Shown here piece by piece: positions 58,010-64,000 of a DNA stretch of 64,000 bases. Below the pieces are notes generated by a model. The model saw nothing but the letters and a program-made list of their open reading frames with translations. It did not search any database and was not told where the DNA came from. This stretch comes from Alloyangia pacifica (GTDB lineage Bacteria > Pseudomonadota > Alphaproteobacteria > Rhodobacterales > Rhodobacteraceae). The position numbers were made by a program, and so were the translations under genes. The stretch covers positions 186,001 to 250,000 of the forward strand of contig NZ_FOZW01000001.1 of NCBI RefSeq assembly GCF_900116195.1, given 5' to 3'. How positions within the stretch are numbered: the first letter of the stretch is position 1; every line of letters starts with the position of its first letter.

Positions 58010-58037
58010 AATATGTGATCAGTCTTGAGTCGATCAA
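58010..58037 (-). promoter_or_regulatory. Promoter candidate for the small RNA
   Basis: On the minus strand TTGATC (58032-58037) and CATATT (58010-58015) are 16 bases apart, each matching four of six consensus bases. A dyad CTTGA-N5-TCAAG (58024-58038) overlaps the -35 box and could be an operator. Confidence 0.45.
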
Positions 58038-58107
58038 GGGAAGAAACGGCCTCAATCGGACATTGCTGCCATGCATTGTTTGCATGGCGCCTGATTTTTG
58101 GGCGCCG

Positions 58108-59013
58108 TCAGTCGGCGCCCATCGCTTTCAACTGCCGCCGATGGGCGAAGATCTCGTCCTGCACGAAGTCGCGGAAGGCGGTTACCCGCTTGGAATGACG
58201 CAGTTCTTCGGGGTAGGCGAGGAAAACGGGCACCTCGTTGCTCTCCACGTCGGGGAGCACCCGGACCACATGCGGGAAATCCTCGATGATGTAGTCGGGC
58301 AGCACGCCGATGCCGAGATTGGCGATCACCGCCTGCAGAACCCCGAAGTAGTTGTTCACCGTGAGACCCGTGCGGATGTCATAGGTGAGCAGCTTCTGCA
58401 CCAGCGCCTTGCCCGAGAGCACCTGCGCGGAGTTGGGATTCTGGCAGATCAGCCGGTGCGACGAGAGATCCTCGAGCGACTCGGGCAGGCCATTCGCCTC
58501 GAGGTATGCTGGCGAGGCATACATGCGCATGCGGATCGACATCAGCCGCTTGCGGATCAGGTCCGCCTGGCTGGGTTCCTTCATGCGGATCGCCACGTCG
58601 GCCTCGCGCATCGGTAGGTCGAGCACGCGCTCTTCGAGCATGAGGTCGATCTTCAGGTCCGGGTACTTCTCGTAGAGCTTGGTCAGGCGCGGAGCCAGCC
58701 AGAGCACACCGAAGCCGTGGGTCGTTGTGACCTTCAGTTCGCCGAAGACCTCTTCCTCGCTGTCACGGATCCGCGCGGTGGCGCTGTCGATGCGCTTCAC
58801 CATCGAGGCGGTGGCGTCGAACAGCAACTCCCCCTGCTCGGTGAGAATCAGTCCCCGGGCGTGACGGTGGAAAAGAGTGGTATCGAGCGCCTCCTCCAGC
58901 GCACGAATCTGCCGCGAGACCGCGGATTGCGACAGATGCAGCGCATCTCCCGCATGAGTCAGGCTGCCCGCATCTGCGACAGCGTGAAAGATCCTGAGCT
59001 TATCCCAATCCAT
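58108..59013 (-). CDS. LysR-family transcriptional regulator divergent from the IOR gene
   Basis: 301 residues with the helix-turn-helix FHAVADAGSLTHAGDALHLSQSAVSRQIRALEEALD and a substrate-binding domain (ELKVTTTHGFGVLWLAP onwards). It faces away from the indolepyruvate ferredoxin oxidoreductase gene, the usual arrangement for a LysR regulator and its target; the link is inferred. Confidence 0.92.
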   Translation of the reverse strand: MDWDKLRIFHAVADAGSLTHAGDALHLSQSAVSRQIRALEEALDTTLFHRHARGLILTEQGELLFDATASMVKRIDSATARIRDSEEEVFGELKVTTTHGFGVLWLAPRLTKLYEKYPDLKIDLMLEERVLDLPMREADVAIRMKEPSQADLIRKRLMSIRMRMYASPAYLEANGLPESLEDLSSHRLICQNPNSAQVLSGKALVQKLLTYDIRTGLTVNNYFGVLQAVIANLGIGVLPDYIIEDFPHVVRVLPDVESNEVPVFLAYPEELRHSKRVTAFRDFVQDEIFAHRRQLKAMGAD

Positions 59014-59039
59014 GGCGGCATCTTATTCAACTTTGGCGC

Positions 59040-59112
59040 CCTGTATACGACAGGAACGATTAACGGAAACACATCTTACCCGAGTGTGGGAAAATAACGA
59101 AAATTTCCCTAT
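59040..59112. promoter_or_regulatory. Dyads in the LysR-IOR intergenic region
   Basis: ATAACGAAAATTTCCCTAT (59094-59112) is an imperfect 19-base palindrome with ATA and TAT at the ends. CCTGT-N5-ACAGG lies at 59040-59054. Either could be the LysR site between the divergent genes. Confidence 0.4.
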
Positions 59113-59178
59113 CCGGGTCAGCATGTGTGACCTATCATGGGGCACGGCTGCAAGCACTATGAGCGATGGGAGGCGCGC

Positions 59179-62100
59179 ATGAGCAAGCAAGCAATTTCCC
59201 TGCAGGACAGGTTCGATCTAAGCAAGAGTCCGGTCCTTTTGAATGGGACACAGGCGCTGGTTCGCCTGATGCTGATGCAAAAAGAGCGCGATCGCGCCGC
59301 CGGGCTGAACACGGCCGGCTATGTGACAGGCTACCGCGGCTCGCCGCTGGGCGCCGTCGACATCCAGATGAAGCGCGCTGGAAAGCTGCTCGTCGAGAAC
59401 GATATCCGTTTCCAGGAAGGTCTGAACGAGGACCTGGCCGCGACCGCCCTCTGGGGTGCGCAGCAGGCCGAGCTGCGCGGCGAGGGCAGGTACGACGGGG
59501 TCTTCGGCCTCTGGTACGGCAAGGGCCCCGGCGTCGACCGCTCGGGCGACGTGATGCGCCACGCCAATATGGCGGGCACCTCGACCCACGGCGGCGTGCT
59601 GATGGCCATGGGGGACGATCACACCGGCGAAAGCTCGACGGTGCTGCACCAGTCCGAATGGGCGCTGGTTGATGCCTACATGCCGGTGGTCTCGCCCGCG
59701 GGCGTGCAGGAGGTGCTGGACTTCGGCATCTACGGCTTCGCCCTGTCGCGCTTCTCCGGCCTCTGGGTCGGCCTTAAGACCATGAAGGACACGGTCGAGG
59801 CCACCGCCGTCGTCGACGGCCGCCCGGACCGCATGTCGCTGGTCACCCCGGAGTTCCTGATGCCCGAAGGCGGGCTGAACATCCGGCTCGGCGACACGCC
59901 GCACCTTCAGGAAGCGCGGATGATCGACTTCAAGCGCTTCGCGGCCGAGGAGTTCTCCCACGCCAACAGGATGGACAGGCGCGTCTGGGGCAAGCCCGGC
60001 GCCAAGATCGGTCTCGTCGCGGCGGGCAAGAACTGGCTCGACCTGCAGCACGCGATGTCGCTGCTCAACATTGACGAGGCCGAGGCCGAGCGTCTGGGGA
60101 TCACCACCTACAAGGTGGGTCAGACCTTCCCGCTGGACATGAAGGGTTTCCATGACTGGGCCGAGGGGCTCGATCTGATCGTCATCGTCGAGGAAAAGCG
60201 CAAGCTGATCGAGGTCCAGGTCAAGGAAGCGATCTTCGACGACCGTCGCGGCCGCCGCGTCTACGGCTGGTACAAGGGCGGGGCAGGTGGCATGCACCGC
60301 GAAGAGCTTTTCCCCACCCGCGGCGCGCTCGATCCGGTGTGGATCGCCCAGAAGCTCGGCGAGATCTTCGTCGAGGAAGGCCGCGGCACCGACGGCATCA
60401 AGGCCGGGCTGACCGCGCTCGACGAGGCGCGCAAGGCCGACAATGCCCCCGACCTCGCGGCACGGCTGCCCTACTTCTGTTCGGGCTGTCCGCACAACAC
60501 CTCCACCAAGCTGCCCGAGGGCTCGCGCGCCTACGCCGGGATCGGCTGCCATTACATGGTGCAGTGGATGGACCGCGAAACCACCGGCTTCACCCACATG
60601 GGCGGCGAAGGGGTGAACTGGGTCGGCGAGGCGCCCTTCTCCAAGCGCAGCCACGTCTTCCAGAACCTCGGCGACGGCACCTACAACCACTCCGGCTCGC
60701 TGGCGATCCGCGCCGCGCTCGCCGCGGGCACCAATATCACCTACAAGCTTCTCTATAATGACGCCGTCGCCATGACCGGCGGCCAGCCCAACGAGGGCGG
60801 GCTGACGGCGGATCGCATCGCGCGCGAGCTGAAGGCCATGGGCGTCGAGCATCTGGCGGTGGTCTACGACGAGAAGGAAGAGGTGAACTTCGACCTTTTC
60901 CCCGGTGGCATCGAGACCTTCGAGCGCTCCGAGATGGAGGCCGTGCAGAAGCGCTTCGAGAAGATCGGCGGCGTCTCGGTCATCCTCTATATCCAGACCT
61001 GCGCCGCTGAAAAACGCCGCCGCCGCAAGAAGGGCGCCTTCCCGGACCCGGACAAGCGGGTGTTCATCAACACCGACGTCTGCGAGGGTTGCGGCGATTG
61101 CGGCGTGCAGTCGAACTGCGTGTCCATCGTGCCCGCCGAAACGGAGCTTGGCCGCAAGCGCGCCATCGACCAGTCGAGCTGCAACAAGGACTACTCCTGC
61201 CTCAAGGGCTTTTGCCCTTCCTTCGTCACGCTCAAGGGCGCGAAGATGCGCAAGGGCGAAACCACCGACCTCGACCTGCCGCATCTGCCACAGCCGCAGC
61301 TGCCCGTGATCGACAAGACCCACAACGTGGTGATCACCGGCGTCGGCGGCACGGGTGTCGTCACGGTCGGCGCGGTGCTGGCGCAGGCGGCGCAGATCGC
61401 CGGCATGGGCGCGGGCATGATGGAGATGGCCGGGCTCGCGCAGAAGGGCGGCGCGGTGCACATCCACCTGCGACTGGCCAAGCGCCCCGAGGACATTTCG
61501 GCGGTGCGCGTGGCCACCGGCGAGGCCGACGCGCTGATCGGCGGCGACTTGGTGGTCAGCGCCGGGGCCAAGACCCTCGGCCTCACCAAGCGCGGTCGCA
61601 CTGGGGCGGTGGTCAACGGCCATGAGATCATCACCGGCGAGTTCACCCGCGACACCGAATTCCAGCTGCCCTTCGACCAGCTGCGCGTGGCGCTCGAGGC
61701 GCGGATGCAGGACCGGCTGGCGATCTTCGACGCCACCGAACTGGCGCGGATCACCATGGGCGACTCGATCTTCTCGAACATGATGATCCTCGGCGCGGCA
61801 TGGCAGCAGGGACTCCTTCCGCTGCCGCATGATGCCATCGAGGAGGCGATCCGCCTCAACGGCGCGGCGGTCGAGCGCAACCTGCGCGCCTTCGAGATCG
61901 GCCGCTGGGCGGTGCTCCATCCCGCCGAGGCGGCAGCCCTGAGTGCGCCGAAGGTGGTCGAGAAGCCGAAGTCGCTCGACGAGAAGGTCACCTTCCGCGC
62001 CGATCACTTGGCGGTCTACCAGAACAAGCGGCTGGCAAAGAAATACCGCGGTTTGGTCGAACCGATCGCCGACCCGCGCCTGCGCGAGGCGTTGGCGAAG

Positions 62101-62598
62101 GGCTATCACAAGCTGCTCGCCTACAAGGACGAGTACGAGGTGGCCCGCATGCATCTCGAGACGCGGAAGAAGGCCGAAGAGACCTTCGAACCCGGCTTCG
62201 AGATGAGCTTCCACCTCGCCCCGCCGATGCTGGCCAAAGAGGGCTCGGACGGGCGGCCGGTCAAGAAGACCTACGGCGAGTCGATGCTGAAGACCTTCGG
62301 CCTGCTGGCGCGGCTCAAGTGGCTGCGCGGCACGGCGCTCGATCCCTTCGGCCGCACGGCAGAGCGCAGGATGGAACGCGCCCTCATCGCGCAATACGAG
62401 CGCGACATGGCCGAGGTGCTGCCCAAGGTGACGCCCGAGACCCTCGATGCGATCGTGGCGCTGGCCGAACTGCCGCTGCGCATCCGTGGCTACGGCCCGG
62501 TGAAGGAAGCCAACGAGCGCGAGGCGGCCAAGCGCCGCGAGGAACTGCTCGCGGTCATCCGCGCCGGTGGCGCTCCTCTGGCGCAGGCTGCGGAATGA
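59179..62598 (+). CDS. Indolepyruvate ferredoxin oxidoreductase, fused single-chain form
   Basis: Oxidative decarboxylation of aryl-pyruvates (from aromatic amino acids) to acyl-CoA, using thiamine diphosphate and Fe-S clusters. The 1139-residue protein joins the alpha-type pyrimidine-binding and TPP domains (GIGCHYMVQWMDRE, GGEGVNWVGEAPF), a 4Fe-4S region with CEGCGDCGVQSNC (about residues 635-650), and the gamma domain (GVGGTGVVTVGAVLAQAAQIAG, about 720). ATG 59179 has GGGAGG six bases ahead; the ATG at 59137 lacks one. Confidence 0.92.
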   Translation: MSKQAISLQDRFDLSKSPVLLNGTQALVRLMLMQKERDRAAGLNTAGYVTGYRGSPLGAVDIQMKRAGKLLVENDIRFQEGLNEDLAATALWGAQQAELRGEGRYDGVFGLWYGKGPGVDRSGDVMRHANMAGTSTHGGVLMAMGDDHTGESSTVLHQSEWALVDAYMPVVSPAGVQEVLDFGIYGFALSRFSGLWVGLKTMKDTVEATAVVDGRPDRMSLVTPEFLMPEGGLNIRLGDTPHLQEARMIDFKRFAAEEFSHANRMDRRVWGKPGAKIGLVAAGKNWLDLQHAMSLLNIDEAEAERLGITTYKVGQTFPLDMKGFHDWAEGLDLIVIVEEKRKLIEVQVKEAIFDDRRGRRVYGWYKGGAGGMHREELFPTRGALDPVWIAQKLGEIFVEEGRGTDGIKAGLTALDEARKADNAPDLAARLPYFCSGCPHNTSTKLPEGSRAYAGIGCHYMVQWMDRETTGFTHMGGEGVNWVGEAPFSKRSHVFQNLGDGTYNHSGSLAIRAALAAGTNITYKLLYNDAVAMTGGQPNEGGLTADRIARELKAMGVEHLAVVYDEKEEVNFDLFPGGIETFERSEMEAVQKRFEKIGGVSVILYIQTCAAEKRRRRKKGAFPDPDKRVFINTDVCEGCGDCGVQSNCVSIVPAETELGRKRAIDQSSCNKDYSCLKGFCPSFVTLKGAKMRKGETTDLDLPHLPQPQLPVIDKTHNVVITGVGGTGVVTVGAVLAQAAQIAGMGAGMMEMAGLAQKGGAVHIHLRLAKRPEDISAVRVATGEADALIGGDLVVSAGAKTLGLTKRGRTGAVVNGHEIITGEFTRDTEFQLPFDQLRVALEARMQDRLAIFDATELARITMGDSIFSNMMILGAAWQQGLLPLPHDAIEEAIRLNGAAVERNLRAFEIGRWAVLHPAEAAALSAPKVVEKPKSLDEKVTFRADHLAVYQNKRLAKKYRGLVEPIADPRLREALAKGYHKLLAYKDEYEVARMHLETRKKAEETFEPGFEMSFHLAPPMLAKEGSDGRPVKKTYGESMLKTFGLLARLKWLRGTALDPFGRTAERRMERALIAQYERDMAEVLPKVTPETLDAIVALAELPLRIRGYGPVKEANEREAAKRREELLAVIRAGGAPLAQAAE

Positions 62599-62606
62599 CC
62601 CTCCCG

Positions 62607-62641
62607 GGCGAGGCGGAAAAAGCGCTGCCTCGCCCCTTCCT
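62607..62641 (+). terminator. Possible terminator after the IOR gene
   Basis: GGCGAGGC (62607-62614) pairs perfectly with GCCTCGCC (62627-62634) over a 12-base loop, followed by the T-rich CCTTCCTCT. No uninterrupted T-run is present. Confidence 0.5.
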
Positions 62642-62863
62642 CTAGACCCAAATATCCCGGGGGCGCGGGGAAAGCGCCCGCGTCTCTTTGCGGCCTCTTC
62701 GCCGCAATCTGGGAACGGCGAACGATGTCGTGAGCCCGCGGCAAGGCGCAATGGACCTCCAAAGCAAAGCGCCGTAAGACCTTTGCCCAAGGCTTCCGCG
62801 GCGTGAGTCGCTGCGGTGCCAGCGCGAAAGACCGGGCAGAGATCCCGGCAAGGAGGGCAGAGA
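62642..62863. other. Gap with repeat copy and hairpin before murI
   Basis: AAATATCCCGGGGG at about 62650 belongs to the intergenic repeat family. TTGCGGC-CTCTTC-GCCGCAA (62688-62707) is a perfect seven-base stem. The frame running into murI from 62816 has no start signal. No gene is seen. Confidence 0.45.
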
Positions 62864-63676
62864 ATGGCGGTTGGTGTGTTCGATTCCGGGCTTGGCGGGC
62901 TCACGGTCCTCGACGCCGTGGCCAAGCGGCTGCCCGAGGTTCCCTTTGTCTATTACGCCGACAGCAGCCACGCACCCTATGGCGTGCGCGACGCAGATGA
63001 CATCTACAAGCTGACCGTCGATGCGGTGAATGCGCTGTGGGATGCCGGCTGCGACCTCGTGATCCTCGCCTGCAACACGGCCTCGGCGGCGGCGCTGCGG
63101 CGCATGCAGGAGGGCGGGCTGCCCAAGGGCAAGCGCGTGCTCGGCGTCTTCGTGCCGCTGATCGAGGCGCTGACCGAACGGCAATGGGGCGATAACTCGC
63201 CGCCGCGCGAGGTGGCTGTGCAGCACGTGGCACTCTTTGCCACGCCGGCCACCGTGCGCTCCCGCGCCTTCCAGCGCGAGCTGGCTTTCCGGGCCATCGG
63301 CGTCGATGTCGAGGCGCAGGCCTGCGGCGGGCTGGTGGATGCCATCGAGGAAGGCGACATGATCCTCGCCGAGGCACTGGTGCGCAGCCATGTCGAGGCG
63401 CTGAAGCGCAAGATGCCCGAGCCGCAGGCGGCTATCCTCGGCTGTACCCATTACCCGCTGATGCAGGAAGTCTTCCAGGACGCGCTGGGGCCCGAGGTGA
63501 AGGTCTATTCGCAGGCCAACCTCGTCGCCTCCTCGCTCGCCGACTACCTCGAGCGCCATCCCGACATGTACGGGCCGGGCAAGGACAGCCGCTTCCTGAC
63601 CACGGGCGATCCGCGCAAGGTCTCGGTCCATGCCACGCAGTTCCTGAAACGGTCCCTGACCTTCGAAGCGGCCTGA
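62864..63676 (+). CDS. murI: Glutamate racemase
   Basis: Makes D-glutamate for peptidoglycan. The 270-residue protein has [10 protein letters not shown], the catalytic cysteines in [11 protein letters not shown] and LGCTHYPLM, and [13 protein letters not shown] 62864 follows AGGAGGGC; the frame extends upstream to 62816 without support. Confidence 0.94.
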   Translation: MAVGVFDSGLGGLTVLDAVAKRLPEVPFVYYADSSHAPYGVRDADDIYKLTVDAVNALWDAGCDLVILACNTASAAALRRMQEGGLPKGKRVLGVFVPLIEALTERQWGDNSPPREVAVQHVALFATPATVRSRAFQRELAFRAIGVDVEAQACGGLVDAIEEGDMILAEALVRSHVEALKRKMPEPQAAILGCTHYPLMQEVFQDALGPEVKVYSQANLVASSLADYLERHPDMYGPGKDSRFLTTGDPRKVSVHATQFLKRSLTFEAA

Positions 63677-63689
63677 CATCGCTGCAAGC

Positions 63690-63745
63690 GCGTCGGGCGG
63701 GGGTGCTGCCCCCGCACCCCGGGGATATTTTCCTCTAGACGAAGG
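63690..63745 (+). repeat. Intergenic repeat copy (GGGGATATTTTCCTCTAGA type)
   Basis: GGGGGTGCTGCCCCC followed by CCCCGGGGATATTTTCCTCT. It is inverted relative to the copy at 41453-41510. TCCTCTAGA is also next to the copy near 62636-62660. Confidence 0.55.
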
Positions 63746-63777
63746 AGGAAGGCCGCGGCGCGGTGACGCAATTTGAT

Positions 63778-63806
63778 TTGGTGCGGTTCTTTCGGGCACG
63801 TAAGAT
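63778..63806 (+). promoter_or_regulatory. Promoter candidate for ccmE
   Basis: TTGGTG at 63778-63783 and TAAGAT at 63801-63806 are 17 bases apart, moderate matches to -35 and -10. The start would be about 35 bases before the ccmE ATG. Confidence 0.4.
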
Positions 63807-63846
63807 GCCATATAGGGAGAACGGCATTCGTGCTTGGGAGAGCAAG

Positions 63847-64000
63847 ATGGGTCTTAAATCGCTGAAGAAGCAGCGGCGCATCCAGATCGTGGCGCTCGCC
63901 GCGGTGGCGCTGGTCGTGTCGACCGGGCTGATCGGCTACGCCATGCGCGACGGCATCAACTTCTTCCGCTCGCCGAGCCAGGTGGTCGAGGCGCCGCCCT
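63847..64000 (+). CDS. ccmE: Cytochrome c maturation protein CcmE (3' end outside the window)
   Basis: The first 51 residues are present: a basic start (GLKSLKKQRRIQI), a membrane anchor (ALAAVALVVSTGLIGYAM), then INFFRSPSQVVE, the start of the periplasmic beta-barrel of CcmE. CcmE holds heme covalently and passes it to apocytochrome c. The heme-binding histidine lies beyond the window. The ribosome binding site is GGGAG. Confidence 0.88.
   Translation, partial: MGLKSLKKQRRIQIVALAAVALVVSTGLIGYAMRDGINFFRSPSQVVEAPP

Noticed and set aside
57973-58617. Plus-strand ATG at 57973 with a GGGAGG sequence just ahead
   Set aside because: The GGGAGG is the complement of the CUCCC loop of the proposed minus-strand RNA. 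The frame runs antisense into the LysR gene and has no protein features.
59218-62925. A 1235-codon open frame antisense to the indolepyruvate ferredoxin oxidoreductase gene
   Set aside because: GC-rich codon usage removes stops on the opposite strand. The translation is rich in R, H, L and A with no domain, and the sense strand encodes a complete enzyme.

Overview
The window looks like a chromosomal segment of an alphaproteobacterium of the family Rhodobacteraceae (Roseobacter group). The evidence is the strongly GC-rich coding sequence, the nuo operon with its characteristic extra small genes (DUF5337 and DUF5333 types), the nuoN-birA-coaX-rnj gene order, the CtrA-pathway phosphotransferase ChpT, the olsBA ornithine-lipid pair, and short intergenic repeats of a kind familiar from roseobacters. 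Genus cannot be fixed from the sequence alone. No phage, transposon, CRISPR or plasmid genes are visible; this is core-type chromosome.

Layout. (1) 1-4746: the end of a leucine/acyl-CoA catabolic cluster: biotin carboxylase subunit (cut by the window edge), glutathione S-transferase, HMG-CoA lyase, a P-loop kinase, a methylglutaconyl-CoA hydratase-like enzyme and a small membrane protein. (2) 4981-23737: a complete 14-gene respiratory complex I operon (nuoA to nuoN) with eight confidently called extra genes between the nuo genes (three lipoproteins, two DUF5333-type proteins, one DUF5337 protein, a membrane-anchored helix-hairpin-helix protein and a carboxymuconolactone decarboxylase-like protein) plus one possible 30-codon ORF. 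It closes with a strong terminator. (3) 23852-27053: birA, coaX and RNase J, followed by a bidirectional terminator and an inward-facing cytochrome P450. (4) 28455-34930: a C4-dicarboxylate TRAP system with its two-component regulators (dctB, dctD, dctP, dctQ, dctM). The DctD protein has lost the ATPase and sigma-54 contact motifs, and the dctP control region carries activator palindromes in front of a consensus sigma-70 -10 box. (5) 35098-40284: tpiA, an A-type Fe-S carrier, a GNAT enzyme, an MscS channel, a DUF59 Fe-S assembly protein and a membrane-bound LytTR regulator. (6) 40703-46038: a small unknown gene, two identical tRNA-Asp genes, obgE-proB-proA, chpT and a DUF3553 protein. (7) 46182-53034: olsB-olsA, a ThiE/TenI-like protein, TfoX-like, GNAT, TrmJ-like methyltransferase, heme A synthase and an M32 carboxypeptidase. 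(8) 53108-64000: DoxX-like protein, two LysR regulators, purL, a SAM methyltransferase, a likely small RNA, a fused indolepyruvate ferredoxin oxidoreductase, murI, and the start of ccmE.

How it fits together: the segment centres on aerobic energy metabolism (complex I, heme A for the aa3 oxidase, cytochrome c maturation) and on carbon uptake and oxidation (C4-dicarboxylates, branched-chain and aromatic amino acid breakdown). The points most worth following up are the degenerate DctD with its sigma-70-type target promoter, a probable CUCCC-loop small RNA at 57921-58003, and the duplicated helix-hairpin-helix module shared by NuoE and its neighbour.
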